A stretch of DNA of 64,000 nt from Flavobacterium sp. N3904 (GCF_025947305.1 NZ_CP110009.1:744001-808000), one strand, 5' to 3'; positions 46,301-54,949 are shown, counted from the first letter of the stretch. Made by a program: numbers and translations. The notes: generated by a model not told the origin, from the letters alone.

Positions 46301-46403
46301 AAAGCGATTTCTGTTGTGCAAAACCTGACTGCAGCATAAAAACACTGAACAGGAGTGACATACAAAAGGGAAGCATTGTCGATGTACAATATTTTCTTTT
46401 CAT
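43317..46403 (-). CDS. SusC/RagA-family TonB-dependent oligosaccharide transporter
   Basis: An outer-membrane TonB-dependent channel of 1028 aa for imported oligosaccharides. After the signal peptide (ending near GFAQQ) comes a carboxypeptidase-like regulatory domain (SVTGKITSTSDGLGIPGANITVEG). Then the TonB-box region (LKEVVVIGYGTQKKK), the plug (VNALQGQASGVNVTS, IRGVGTAGNSNPLYVVDGI) and a 22-strand barrel ending in aromatic-rich PQPRTYMVGFNVNF. There is no N-terminal signalling extension, so control by an anti-sigma factor is not expected. It lies 48 bases after xylA. Confidence 0.96.
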   Translation of the reverse strand: MKRKYCTSTMLPFCMSLLFSVFMLQSGFAQQKSLSVTGKITSTSDGLGIPGANITVEGGTTSTSTDFDGTYKINVKSDDVLKISVMGYKSQKVSVNNQSTINVALQTETSDLKEVVVIGYGTQKKKVATAATSTISAKSIQEVASIDVVNALQGQASGVNVTSTSGQPGAGMVINIRGVGTAGNSNPLYVVDGIVIDGGIGYLDPSAIERVDILKDASAAAIYGARAANGVVLVTTKKGKGDKMAVSLNGYTGFQYVAKKIDLLNSTEYATIMNEARVNSGLTPLYTQAQMAALPNTDWQDEMVNEGALKQNQSLLISGATANSTYATGMSNATQEGLIGSQDNQSKYVRRSFFVNTTTSIIPEILKFGENFTYSNIGGNGISDQGIYNNSVRGFLNAPPTMDVYNPDGTYAKSDIAPDIANPLGSMYYNNFKEYKGNRFIGNAFLEAKFLKGFTFITNFGADSNDSFNRSFVPVYDLSSTVYNAISTVTQSSGNAMTWSWENTLDYKASLGKNNFDVLVGTSARSQTSEYSGATGKDLIFNDFKHAYLSNATLQPQNTVWGGRSDYKMASLFGRLLYNYDDKYLFTGTIRRDGSSNFGPNNKYAIFPAFSAGWNVDREDFFPKDIFLNKVKLRASWGENGNDQLKQFAYLSTISSIDKSYHFGVGNNEHLYVGAAPNDLNNPDLKWETSEQTDLGFDLVLFEKVTFVFDWYNKVTRDWLVQPTVTETTGANAPYINGGDIQNKGVEFALGYATTFGTDWNFSINGNLSYNQNEVLKIANQSGIIYGDPNLLFQGLDEMNRVQVGKPIGYFYGLKTDGIFQNASEVAAGVQPNAVPGDVRFVDLNGDGKINQDDKTEVGNPNPDLTYGVNMQVSYKAFDFSIFTYGTAGGQNAFGVHDPTRPYNNYTTTIIDRWTTEGTSNTIPRVTYGSDPNGNYTKFSDLYIQDSDFFRIKDVTFGVDLTKLSSNLGFFSKFRLYVAVNNLYTFTKYQGMDPEIGFGNSNQSWAKGIDVGFYPQPRTYMVGFNVNF

Positions 46404-46451
46404 AATAATTTAAGAATTGGTTAATTTAAGTTAGTGATATTTGTATTGGTT

Positions 46452-47780
46452 CTAAAAAGCATTGGAAATAATTTGTTCAAATAATTCTTGTTTTCCACTT
46501 ATTGGCTGAGGTTCTCCCTTTGCACGGGCAATAGCACTAAGGTCTTCAAGGGAAAGCTCCCCTTTTTCGTACTTAGCTCCATTTTCTCCGTCAAATGATC
46601 CGTAACGCTTTTGGCGTAATTCTTTATAATTTGATTTTCTTAAAATTTCATCCGCACAGATAAGTCCTCTGGCAAAAACATCCATTCCCGCTATGTGGGC
46701 AACAAATTTATCTTCGATATCGATTGAGTTTCTTCTCACTTTAGCGTCGAAGTTGATTCCGCCTCCTTGAATGCCACCACCTTCTAAAATCACCAACATA
46801 GATTGGGTAATTTCAAAAACATTAACCGGAAATTGGTCTGTATCCCATCCGTTTTGATAATCTCCACGATTTGCATCGATACTTCCCAACATTCCAGCAT
46901 CTACAGCCACTTGCAATTCATGTTCGAAAGAGTGTCCTGCAAGAGTGGCGTGATTCACTTCTAAATTCAGTTTGAAATCGTCTTGAAGACCGTGTTTGTG
47001 AAGAAATCCTAAAGTAGTAGCCGCATCAAAATCATATTGATGTTTCATCGGTTCCATTGGTTTTGGCTCGATAAGGAAAGTTCCTTTAAAACCTTGTTTG
47101 CGAGCATAGTCTCTACAAATGGTTAAAAAACGTGCCATGTGCTCCAACTCTCTTTTCATATCGGTATTCAAAAGGCTCATATATCCTTCTCTTCCTCCCC
47201 AGAACACATAATTCTCTCCTCCTAAAGCAATCGTAGCATCAATAGCAATTTTGGCTTGAGCTGCAGCGTACGCCACTACATCAAAATTTGGATTGGTTGA
47301 GGCTCCATTCATATAGCGCGGATTGCTAAATAAGTTTGACGTTCCCCACAACAATTTAATTCCTGTTTCTTCTTGTTTGATTTTAGCGTAAGCCACCAAA
47401 GCCTGTACACGTTTTTCAAATTCTTCTAAAGTAGGCGCATCGTCTACCAAGTCGACATCATGAAAGCAGTAATAAGGAATTCCCAGTTTGCTCATGAATT
47501 CAAAAGCGGCATCCATTTTGTCTTTGGCTCGCTGAATAACATTCTCGCTTTTATCCCATTCAAATGTTTCAGTTCCTGCTCCAAAAGGATCTCCCCCTTT
47601 GTTGCATAAGGTATGCCAGTACGCCATAGAAAAACGCAAATGTTCTTTTAGCGTTTTACCTGCTACTATGCGATTTTCATCATACCATTTGAAAGCAAGT
47701 GGATTTGTACTTTCTCTACCTTCAAATTTTATGGTATCGATGTTTTTAAAATACGATTGTTTTGTTGTAGTCATTATCAT
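46452..47780 (-). CDS. xylA: Xylose isomerase
   Basis: Converts D-xylose to D-xylulose in the cytoplasm. The 442-aa product is the long class II type. Active-site blocks are visible: FHDVDLVDD (catalytic histidine), [18 protein letters not shown] (metal-binding Glu), [17 protein letters not shown], and [17 protein letters not shown]. The ATG at 47780 overlaps the xylB stop by four bases (ATGA), which suggests coupling; an ATG two codons later is an alternative. It is followed closely by susC, so the intracellular and import steps share a transcript. Confidence 0.97.
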   Translation of the reverse strand: MIMTTTKQSYFKNIDTIKFEGRESTNPLAFKWYDENRIVAGKTLKEHLRFSMAYWHTLCNKGGDPFGAGTETFEWDKSENVIQRAKDKMDAAFEFMSKLGIPYYCFHDVDLVDDAPTLEEFEKRVQALVAYAKIKQEETGIKLLWGTSNLFSNPRYMNGASTNPNFDVVAYAAAQAKIAIDATIALGGENYVFWGGREGYMSLLNTDMKRELEHMARFLTICRDYARKQGFKGTFLIEPKPMEPMKHQYDFDAATTLGFLHKHGLQDDFKLNLEVNHATLAGHSFEHELQVAVDAGMLGSIDANRGDYQNGWDTDQFPVNVFEITQSMLVILEGGGIQGGGINFDAKVRRNSIDIEDKFVAHIAGMDVFARGLICADEILRKSNYKELRQKRYGSFDGENGAKYEKGELSLEDLSAIARAKGEPQPISGKQELFEQIISNAF

Positions 47781-49270
47781 GATTCTAGTTTAATATGATT
47801 TTTCCATTCTTGGTATATTTCCTGATATTGTGCAGTCAAAACAGGATTTGGCTCTATTCTATCTATGCATTTTAACCCTTCAAAAGCCTGGTCCAAAGAA
47901 GCATAATAGCCAAAACCATAAGCGGCTCCACGCGCTGCTCCTTCTGATCCAGAGGTGTTATATAATTCTAATGTAGTTTGAGTGGTATTGGTAAAAATTT
48001 CTCTAAAAACGGGACTCAAAAATAAATTGGCATTTCCGGCACGAACGATCTCTCCCGATGCCCCTACCGATTTCATTACATCAAAACCATAATTCATCGC
48101 AAATACAATTCCTTCACAAGCCGAACGAATTAGATGTCCCGACTGATGAATATTAAAATTCAAATTTTGAATTCCTGCATCAACCTTTTTATTATTAAAA
48201 ATGCGTTCCACCCCATTACCAAAAGGATAAAAACGCAAGCCTTCACTTCCTGCTTTTACTTTTGCCGCTTCGGCATTTAGGGCTTCGTAGGCGATTAAAC
48301 CAGTTCTGTCTGTCGACATGATTTTACGCAACCACTGGTATAAAATTCCAGAACCATTAATGCACAACATCACACCGTTATTTTTTTGAGCTTCGTTATT
48401 ATTGACATGCAAAAAGGTATTGATACGGTTTTCTTTATCATAAATATCCTGATTACTTACGGCATAAATAACTGCCGAAGTACCTGCAGTAGTTGCAATT
48501 TCTCCTGGTTTTAAAACATTCAGAGACATGGCATTGTTGGGTTGGTCACCACCTCGGTACGTGATTTTTACATCAGGGCTTAATCCCAATTCTGATGCAA
48601 CATTAGGGTGTACTGTTGCCTGATACCCAAAGTTGGGAACAATTTCAGGAATCTTATCTACGGGAAGTCCCATAGCTTGCAAAACCTCGGTTGCCAAAGC
48701 ACCTTTTGAGAAGTTCCACAAAGCGGCTTCCGATAAGCCCGAAGTACTTATTTGTGCTTTTCCGGATAGTCTTGCAGCTATAAAATCGCCCGGAAGCATC
48801 ATGTAAACCGCTTTTTGAAAAATCTCTGGTTCATTGGTTTGAACCCATTTTAATTTGGAAGCCGTAAAATTCCCTGGGCTTCCAAGTATTTGTTGTTGAC
48901 AAGATTCATGTCCGATTTTGTCATAAACTTGATTTCCTATGCTAGCTGCCCTACTATCACACCAAATGATAGAAGAACGCACTGGATTTATATTTTCATC
49001 TGTCAATACCAAACCGTGCATTTGATAAGCAATTCCGATTGCTGCAATTTTTTTTAAATCGATATGTTGTTTGGATCCAAGAGTTTGAATCCCGTTTTTT
49101 ACATATTCCCACCATTTATTCGGGTCTTGTTCTGCCCAGCCAAATTTAGGAGCAATGATATCCATTTCAAATTCAGGAGCAGTTACCGAAGCTACAGTAA
49201 TTCCTTTATCGGCATCAAATACCGACAATTTTATAGATGAGCTTCCTAAATCGATTCCTAAAAAATACAT
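47777..49270 (-). CDS. xylB: Xylulokinase
   Basis: Phosphorylates D-xylulose to xylulose 5-phosphate for the pentose phosphate pathway. The 497-aa protein has the FGGY-kinase layout: phosphate 1 loop [17 protein letters not shown], substrate contact [14 protein letters not shown], catalytic-domain blocks IIWCDSRA and [15 protein letters not shown], and the C-terminal ATP-binding region ([15 protein letters not shown]). It is the first gene of the long minus-strand run and lies behind an 18-bp palindrome. Confidence 0.95.
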   Translation of the reverse strand: MYFLGIDLGSSSIKLSVFDADKGITVASVTAPEFEMDIIAPKFGWAEQDPNKWWEYVKNGIQTLGSKQHIDLKKIAAIGIAYQMHGLVLTDENINPVRSSIIWCDSRAASIGNQVYDKIGHESCQQQILGSPGNFTASKLKWVQTNEPEIFQKAVYMMLPGDFIAARLSGKAQISTSGLSEAALWNFSKGALATEVLQAMGLPVDKIPEIVPNFGYQATVHPNVASELGLSPDVKITYRGGDQPNNAMSLNVLKPGEIATTAGTSAVIYAVSNQDIYDKENRINTFLHVNNNEAQKNNGVMLCINGSGILYQWLRKIMSTDRTGLIAYEALNAEAAKVKAGSEGLRFYPFGNGVERIFNNKKVDAGIQNLNFNIHQSGHLIRSACEGIVFAMNYGFDVMKSVGASGEIVRAGNANLFLSPVFREIFTNTTQTTLELYNTSGSEGAARGAAYGFGYYASLDQAFEGLKCIDRIEPNPVLTAQYQEIYQEWKNHIKLES

Positions 49271-49661
49271 GTTCTTGTTATTATATGATTGACTTATTAC
49301 TGTTTTTTGTACTTTTGGTCAAACAAACCATAACGTTATGGTTAATTTGACTACAAGTATAAGAAGTATTTTTCATATTAACAAAAAATTGAGATTAAAT
49401 ATTTGTAATTAATAAAAAAATGGGTGTGTTTTTAATGATATCTTATACGAAAAAGATAATTTTATATCGTTTTAAATGCTTTTTTTAAATTTAAAACATT
49501 GTATTTCAATACATTGAATAATATTTGATTACAAAATAAAAAGTATTTTAATTTTTGAACCAAAAACAGGTTTAATCACAATTGTTTTACAAAATATATT
49601 TCTTCATACACGACTGAACTCTTTAAAAAAATATTAATTTAGTGCTAAACTTTGTAAGGCT
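49271..49661. other. Divergent control region of xylB and the Nudix-type regulator
   Basis: 391 AT-rich bases without an open frame. Besides the palindrome listed separately, the minus strand shows TTG (49354-49356) and TATGGTTTG (about 49324-49332) 21 bases apart; this is one base longer than TAnnTTTG but overlaps the palindrome, as expected for a repressed promoter. The plus strand shows TAAACTTTG (49646-49654) eight bases before the regulator ATG, again one base off consensus. The central part holds only low-complexity A/T runs. Confidence 0.5.
49326..49343. promoter_or_regulatory. Perfect 18-bp palindrome, probable operator of the xyl-xyloglucan locus
   Basis: AACCATAACGTTATGGTT is a perfect even palindrome centred 65 bases upstream of the xylB ATG, inside a possible promoter. 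The divergent gene encodes a Nudix-HTH regulator of the type known to bind such sites. I saw no second full copy elsewhere in the window. Assignment of the binding protein is inference. Confidence 0.7.
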
Positions 49662-50381
49662 ATGGGAGAAAAAATTATCGATAGGGATTTAATACAAATT
49701 CAGGAGCAATCTGCCATGAATGCCATTACTATTGACTGCGTGATATTTGGTTTTGATAACGGAATTCTTGAAGTTCTTTTGGTACAACACGCCGAAGGTA
49801 TCAGTAAAGGAAGATGGGGATTACCAGGTGGCTGGATCAAGAAGAAAGAAAGTACAGACGATGCTGCTCACCGTTTGCTGGCCGAACTTACCGGAATGGA
49901 CAATATTTATCTTGAACAGCTAAAAGCTTTTGGAGAACCAGACCGTTTCCCGTTGAGAAGGGTAATTACTATTGGCTATTATGCCCTTGTAAAAAGAGAA
50001 GACTATAATATTAAGGCAGGTTTTACCGCTTCGGATGCCAAATGGTATAAGATCAATGAAATTCCCGATTTGATTTATGACCATAATGAAATTCTTGCCT
50101 ACAGCATAAAAAACCTTCGCAACAGAGTACGTCAAGCTCCACTGGGTTTTAACTTATTGCCTGAAAAATTCACCTTATTACAACTGATGCAACTGTACGA
50201 AGAAATTCTGGGGATCGAAATGGACAAATCCAATTTCCGTAGAAAGATTTTACACATGAAATTGCTGGTTCCATTGGATGAAAAACAACAGGATGTTTCG
50301 CATCGTGCAGCACAATTGTATAAATTTGACCCTGAAATTTATGAGAAACTAACGCAGAAAGGGTTTAACTTTGAGTTCTAA
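49662..50381 (+). CDS. Nudix-domain transcriptional regulator (NrtR/AraR-like), catalytically dead
   Basis: A 239-aa regulator with an N-terminal Nudix fold (about residues 20-140) and a C-terminal winged helix (about 155-225: KFTLLQLMQLYEEILG, KSNFRRKILHMKLL). The Nudix box should read Gx5Ex7REUxEExGU. Here it is GGWIKKKESTDDAAHRLLAELTGM, so the RExxEE core has become RLLAEL: two of the metal-binding glutamates are gone and hydrolase activity is unlikely. Bacteroidota use this architecture for sugar-responsive repressors, for example AraR of Bacteroides thetaiotaomicron. Being divergent from xylB, it probably responds to xylose or xylulose. Confidence 0.88.
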   Translation: MGEKIIDRDLIQIQEQSAMNAITIDCVIFGFDNGILEVLLVQHAEGISKGRWGLPGGWIKKKESTDDAAHRLLAELTGMDNIYLEQLKAFGEPDRFPLRRVITIGYYALVKREDYNIKAGFTASDAKWYKINEIPDLIYDHNEILAYSIKNLRNRVRQAPLGFNLLPEKFTLLQLMQLYEEILGIEMDKSNFRRKILHMKLLVPLDEKQQDVSHRAAQLYKFDPEIYEKLTQKGFNFEF

Positions 50382-50427
50382 TTCTTGTTATAGTAATTCA
50401 AATCATTTTCAATACAATAGTTAGCAC

Positions 50428-50506
50428 AAGCTAATCCCGCTATCCGCTACAATATTAAGGGCTGAACCCCAGCCCATAATGATTTTCACTTTTATCGGGG
50501 CTAGGT
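50428..50506 (-). repeat. Structured dispersed element, copy D (type 1)
   Basis: On the minus strand the outer helix is CTAGCCCCG (50504-50496) with CGGGATTAG (50439-50431). It matches copy A except for one T-A pair replaced by C-G. The inner core reads GATAAAAGTGAAAATC and GTAGCGGATAG. The hairpin GGGCT/AGCCC (50459-50463 and 50471-50475) is unrelated to that of copies A-C. Confidence 0.75.
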
Positions 50507-50540
50507 CATTCGTTTACAGTAGAAAATTGCAGAATAACTA

Positions 50541-50578
50541 TAAAAAAAGACCCGAAAGCTAATCACACTCTCGGGTCT
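50541..50578 (-). terminator. Orphan intrinsic terminator on the minus strand
   Basis: The stem AGACCCGA/TCGGGTCT (50548-50555 and 50571-50578) is followed on the minus strand by a run of seven T residues (50542-50548). On the plus strand no T-run follows. No minus-strand coding gene ends nearby, so it may mark the 3' end of a small RNA. Confidence 0.6.
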
Positions 50579-50880
50579 GGAGACCAATAACTAATTAAGA
50601 CTCCTTTTATATTATAACAAAATAGGTCTCTTAAAATAATAACAATTATCTTATGGTAAATATGACCACAAGATAATAAATGTTTTTAAATTGATACTGT
50701 TTAATTTTAAAAATTTTCTCCTTGCCAATTTCTAATAAGCATCTTCTCAATTAATGACAGTTTCTATCCTAATAGATATTGGGATAGAATCTTAGAATCT
50801 CCTTTAGATACATCCCAAACTACTTATCAACAGTCTCAAAAATTAACTTTCGTTATCCAAAAGCATAGGCCACTATTCTG

Positions 50881-50888
50881 TAATTTTG
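50881..50888 (+). promoter_or_regulatory. -7 promoter element of umuC, suggesting a near-leaderless mRNA
   Basis: TAATTTTG is an exact TAnnTTTG match ending only four bases before the ATG at 50893. Transcription should start at or very near the first codon. No LexA-like SOS box was recognised. Confidence 0.55.
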
Positions 50889-50892
50889 CAAC

Positions 50893-52167
50893 ATGTATGC
50901 TCTAGTCGATTGTAATAATTTCTATGCTTCCTGCGAACGTGTTTTTCAGCCGAAATTCAACGGTAAACCGGTTGCGATATTATCCAACAATGACGGCTGT
51001 GTGATTTCGAGAAGCAACGAAGCCAAAGCCGTTGGAGTACCTATGGGCGCGCCGGCATTTCAGATTAAGGAATTGGTCAAAGAGAAAAATGTTCATTTAT
51101 TCTCCTCCAATTATCCACTGTATGGCGATTTGAGCAATCGGGTTATGGCGATTTTGAGTCAATTTACCCCAAACCTAGAAATTTACAGCATTGACGAAGC
51201 TTTCCTGAATTTTGATGGGTTAAACATTTTGGATTATCACGATTATGGCCTTCAAATGAAAGGACGTGTCCAAAAATGGGTAGGCATTCCGGTTTGCATT
51301 GGCTTTGCCGAAACCAAAGCATTATCTAAAGTCGCCAATAAAATTGCCAAAAAATTCCAAGACAGAACCAAAGGAGTTTATGTCATTGACAGCGAAGAAA
51401 AACGCATCAAAGCTCTCAAATGGACCAAAATTGAAGATGTTTGGGGCATTGGGTATCGCACTATCAAAAAAGTAAAACTTCGCAATATCAATACCGCACT
51501 CGATTTTGTCCAGCCACAGCACGAGGCTTGGATTAAGAAAGAAATGGGAGTTATTGGCCTGCGTCTAAAATATGAATTGGAAGGCAAATCGGTTTTGGAC
51601 TTGGAGCCCATAGTCGAACAAAAAAAGAGCATTGCCACGACCAGAAGTTTCCCCAAACAAATTGCCGACTTTGATTTACTTCGAGAACGGGTGACTACTT
51701 TTGCAGCCGTTTGTGCCGAAAAACTACGCAAACAACATTCCTGTTGCCACACCATTATTGTGATGCTGGTTGTCGATAAACATTCGGTTATAACTTCCAA
51801 ATATTATTTTAATATGGCCATGACTTTGCCATACGCCTCAAATTCGACAATAACCATTACAAATGCTGCCGTCGAAATGCTGAAGAAATTACACAAAGGC
51901 AACGAGGGAATCAAGTTCAAAAAAGCGGGAGTTATCGTCACGGAATTAATCGATGAAAATCAAAAACAATTTCATTTATTTGAGGAAGAAAATCCCAAAC
52001 ATTTGGCTTTAATGAAAGTGATGGACCGACTGAATCACAAAATTGGTGATACCAAAATAAAACTGGCCAGCCAAAATTTAAGTCTGACCTGGAATATGAA
52101 CCAAAATCATCTTTCGCCCAGATACACTACTAATTTCAAAGATATTCTCGAGATACAATGTCTATAA
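50893..52167 (+). CDS. umuC: Y-family DNA polymerase V catalytic subunit
   Basis: A translesion DNA polymerase of 424 aa, the same size as E. coli UmuC (422 aa). The catalytic acids lie in ALVDCNNFYASCERVF (first Asp near residue 6) and in YSIDEAFLNF (Asp-Glu pair near residues 102-103). The steric-gate region FYASCE and the little-finger domain (about residues 240-350) are present. Its last 10 bases overlap the start of umuD, so the two are translated together. The order umuC-umuD is the reverse of the E. coli operon. Confidence 0.96.
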   Translation: MYALVDCNNFYASCERVFQPKFNGKPVAILSNNDGCVISRSNEAKAVGVPMGAPAFQIKELVKEKNVHLFSSNYPLYGDLSNRVMAILSQFTPNLEIYSIDEAFLNFDGLNILDYHDYGLQMKGRVQKWVGIPVCIGFAETKALSKVANKIAKKFQDRTKGVYVIDSEEKRIKALKWTKIEDVWGIGYRTIKKVKLRNINTALDFVQPQHEAWIKKEMGVIGLRLKYELEGKSVLDLEPIVEQKKSIATTRSFPKQIADFDLLRERVTTFAAVCAEKLRKQHSCCHTIIVMLVVDKHSVITSKYYFNMAMTLPYASNSTITITNAAVEMLKKLHKGNEGIKFKKAGVIVTELIDENQKQFHLFEEENPKHLALMKVMDRLNHKIGDTKIKLASQNLSLTWNMNQNHLSPRYTTNFKDILEIQCL

Positions 52168-52598
52168 AAAAAGAACAAAAGCTTACTTTTTTTCGCCCCG
52201 ACTTTGAAAGCGATAGTCGAATTCCGTACATAAACGAAGGGATTTCGGCGGGTTTCCCCTCACCTGCCGCCGATTTTATGGAAAACAACATTGATTTGAA
52301 CAAAGAGTTGAGCGAAAATCCTTTGGCTACTTTTTATATCAAAGTCAAAGGCAACTCAATGATTGATGCGGGCATAAACGACAAAGATGTGTTAGTCGTT
52401 GACCGAAGTCTGGAACCGCAAAACAATAAAATTGCTATTTGCTTTATCGATGGCGAATTTACCGTAAAACGCATTCAAGTCGAAAAAGACTGTTTGTACC
52501 TCATGCCTGAAAACCCCAATTACGAGCCCATAAAAGTCACTGAAGAAAACCAACTCATCATTTGGGGAATGGTGACTTATGTGATAAAGAAAGTGTAA
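52158..52598 (+). CDS. umuD: UmuD-type self-cleaving subunit of DNA polymerase V
   Basis: A 146-aa S24-family protein that is cut by itself when RecA filaments form and then activates UmuC. The cleavage region SAGFPSPAADFMENNIDLNK aligns with the E. coli site (Cys-Gly before FPSPAAD); here Ala-Gly replaces Cys-Gly. The catalytic Ser lies in VKGNSMIDAGI and the Lys in GEFTVKRIQ. The N-terminal arm is about 30 residues, enough to be removed. The start overlaps the umuC end by 10 bases. The overlap and full motifs leave little doubt about function. Confidence 0.95.
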   Translation: MSIKKEQKLTFFRPDFESDSRIPYINEGISAGFPSPAADFMENNIDLNKELSENPLATFYIKVKGNSMIDAGINDKDVLVVDRSLEPQNNKIAICFIDGEFTVKRIQVEKDCLYLMPENPNYEPIKVTEENQLIIWGMVTYVIKKV

Positions 52599-52700
52599 AA
52601 CTTTGGAAAAGGAACATATTAACGCAAACATCTGTTATATCAATACTTAGTCAAAACTAATGCTGTAAAAAAATTAAATAACAGACAAACCAACAGTAAC

Positions 52701-53186
52701 ATGACTGCAAATAAAAACAAAAACGCTGTAAATGCATTACTTTCAGAATATAGAAAAGTAATAATAGAACTGCAAAATGTGATTCAAAATATACCTGACG
52801 AAAAGTTGGTTTTGACAATTACTCCAGAAACTAATAACGAGGATTGTCAATCAATTCAAACGATACTTGCTCATGTAGTGAATTCTGGATACGCCTATTG
52901 CATTTATATTCGAAATTTGAAAAATGCAACTATTGAACGTCCGAGAAAAGAAATTCGTAAATCAGTACAAGAATATAAAGTTGACCTAAATAATGTTCTT
53001 TTATATACTTACGAAACGTTTGAAACTATTTATGATAATGATCTGGAACGCTTTGCCGAATCAGAAAAAATAAAAACATCCTGGGGACAAGTCTACGATA
53101 TTGAACAATTATTTGAACATGCCATCGTACATATTTTAAGACATCGAAGACAAATAGAAAATTTCAAAACAACATTAGAAATTTAG
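52701..53186 (+). CDS. DinB-like four-helix protein, 161 aa
   Basis: A small cytoplasmic protein with the DinB/YfiT four-helix layout. The three metal-binding histidines are visible: TILAHVVNSGY near residue 58 and FEHAIVHILRHRRQIE near residues 138-147. The family includes bacillithiol and mycothiol-related transferases as well as damage-induced proteins of unknown role. It lies 102 bases behind umuD in the same direction and ahead of a terminator. Co-expression with the polymerase is possible but not shown. Confidence 0.82.
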   Translation: MTANKNKNAVNALLSEYRKVIIELQNVIQNIPDEKLVLTITPETNNEDCQSIQTILAHVVNSGYAYCIYIRNLKNATIERPRKEIRKSVQEYKVDLNNVLLYTYETFETIYDNDLERFAESEKIKTSWGQVYDIEQLFEHAIVHILRHRRQIENFKTTLEI

Positions 53187-53202
53187 ACAAAGTAGCCACA
53201 TA

Positions 53203-53244
53203 AAAAAAGTGTGAAACCAAACGAATTTAGCTTCACACTTTTTT
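53203..53244. terminator. Bidirectional terminator between the DinB-like gene and the symporter
   Basis: A 13-bp perfect stem AAAAAAGTGTGAA/TTCACACTTTTTT (53203-53215 and 53232-53244) has a 16-base loop and lies between convergent genes. Confidence 0.88.
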
Positions 53245-53263
53245 AACTAACTAACAAACTTTA

Positions 53264-54949
53264 TTACCAGAACTTCACGTACAAAGCAGCAATAATCAAT
53301 AATGTAATTACAATTAAAACCATTGTTTGTGGTTTTACCTTAAACATTTCAGTATCCAATTCGAATGCTTTTGGATTCACTTTTGGTCCTGCAAAACTGA
53401 TTCCGATCATTAGAATCATCGTAAATAAGAAAGACAATCCCATACAGATATGGAATGGGATTTCGAAACCACCATGCCCATTAGGCCAAGCTGTGTACAA
53501 TAAGGTTTCATTTCCTAATAATGCAGGCGCAAATTCGTTAAAGAAAACTGACAATAAGAAACCTGAAATCACACCTACAATTGCAGCTGTACCAGTCGTT
53601 CTTTTCCAGAACATCCCAAGGAAGAACATTGCAAATACTCCTGGACTAATAAATCCAGTATATTTTTGAATGTAAGTAAAACCACCCACACCGCCAATTC
53701 CTAACAAGTCATTCCAAGTAAACATAACCGCAAGAAGCATCGCTGCAAAAACGGCATATCTTCCAATATTTACCTGAGTTCTATCTGAAGCCCCTTTTTG
53801 AATGTATTTTTTATGCACGTCCAAAGTATAAATAGTTGATATACTGTTTACTTTACCAGCCAATGAAGCAACAATAGCCGCAGTCAAAGCTGCAACAGAT
53901 AATCCTTTCAAACCTGTAGGAAGGAATGTTAGCATTGCTGAGTAGGCTCCGTCTTTTCCTCCAACCAATTGTGGTAAATGTCCATTTTCATATAAAACGT
54001 AAGCGGCAATACCTGGCAACATTACAATAAGTGGCATCACTAATTTCAACATACCTGCAAACAAAATACCAGTACGAGCCGTTTGCAAATCAGCTCCCAA
54101 AGCTCTTTGAGTGATGTATTGGTTACAACCCCAATAGTTAAGATTGATAATCCAGATACCTGCCAAATACGACATTAACCCCGGAAAAGTAAGATACTTA
54201 TTGATATCCAATTGAGAAGATGTAGCTGTAGGTCTTGGAATAATCATTTTGAAATGCTCTGGTGCTTTTTCCATCAATACTTTGAAACCAGCGATGGCGT
54301 CTTGACCAAAACCAAAATAGTGTCCTACTGTAGTCAAAGCAATATAAGACGTAACCAACCCTCCGATAATCAAAACCGCTACCTGAATTACATCGGTATA
54401 CGCTACCACTTTCATACCTCCTAAAGAGATTAATAAAGCGAAGAAAGCCAAACCTATCATAATAACATGCAAATATTGACCACCTGCCAAACCGTTGATA
54501 GCAACAGCTCCTAAGTATAAAATAGAAGTCAAGTTTACAAAAACATATAAAAACAACCAAAAAACAGCCATAATCAAAGCCGTTGATTCGTTATATCTCG
54601 TTTTCAAAAATTGAGGCATGGTATAAATCTTGTTTTTCAAATAAACAGGAATAAACCAAACGGCAACAATAATCAAAGCGATAGCGGCAAGCCACTCATA
54701 TGCAGCAACAGCGATTCCTAAAAAGAATCCTTCACCACTCATTCCAATAAATTGTTCAGCCGAAATGTTTGAAGCGATTAACGAAGCTCCAATAGCCCAC
54801 CACGTAAGTGATCCTTCTGCAAGGAAATATGCTTTGGCATCGTGCTCGTTTTTTTCACGCTTGCGATAAATCGTATATCCATAAGTGGATACCACGACAA
54901 AATAAATAATAAATACTGCGTAATCCGCAAAAGCAAGGTTCTGGCTCAT
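53264..54949 (-). CDS. SGLT-type sodium/sugar symporter (SSS family)
   Basis: Inner-membrane sodium-coupled uptake of a hexose, probably galactose or glucose; xylose is also possible. The 561-aa protein has about 14 transmembrane helices. It is close to vSGLT of Vibrio: WWAIGASLIASNISAEQFIGMSGEGF, AAYEWLAAIALI and NLNYWGCNQYITQRALGA match its sugar- and sodium-site segments (the Gln of AEQF, the Glu of YEW, the Asn/Tyr of NLNYWGCNQY). It lies downstream of the galactose genes on the same strand but after a 308-base gap with its own promoter. Confidence 0.92.
   Translation of the reverse strand: MSQNLAFADYAVFIIYFVVVSTYGYTIYRKREKNEHDAKAYFLAEGSLTWWAIGASLIASNISAEQFIGMSGEGFFLGIAVAAYEWLAAIALIIVAVWFIPVYLKNKIYTMPQFLKTRYNESTALIMAVFWLFLYVFVNLTSILYLGAVAINGLAGGQYLHVIMIGLAFFALLISLGGMKVVAYTDVIQVAVLIIGGLVTSYIALTTVGHYFGFGQDAIAGFKVLMEKAPEHFKMIIPRPTATSSQLDINKYLTFPGLMSYLAGIWIINLNYWGCNQYITQRALGADLQTARTGILFAGMLKLVMPLIVMLPGIAAYVLYENGHLPQLVGGKDGAYSAMLTFLPTGLKGLSVAALTAAIVASLAGKVNSISTIYTLDVHKKYIQKGASDRTQVNIGRYAVFAAMLLAVMFTWNDLLGIGGVGGFTYIQKYTGFISPGVFAMFFLGMFWKRTTGTAAIVGVISGFLLSVFFNEFAPALLGNETLLYTAWPNGHGGFEIPFHICMGLSFLFTMILMIGISFAGPKVNPKAFELDTEMFKVKPQTMVLIVITLLIIAALYVKFW

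Larger units (their letters stand above)
50382..50892. other. Intergenic region between the regulator and umuC
   Basis: 511 bases without a credible gene. It contains a structured repeat (50428-50506), a terminator-like hairpin oriented to the minus strand (50541-50578) with no minus-strand gene feeding it, and the umuC promoter element at its right end. Bases 50580-50860 are AT-rich; I see a GAGACC/GGTCTC pairing on the minus strand (about 50576-50581 with 50615-50620) but no assignable RNA. Confidence 0.5.

Noticed and set aside
49646..49654. TAAACTTTG as a -7 promoter of the Nudix regulator gene
   Set aside because: It has three bases between TA and TTTG instead of two and no -33 partner. 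It was mentioned in the spacer entry but not called.
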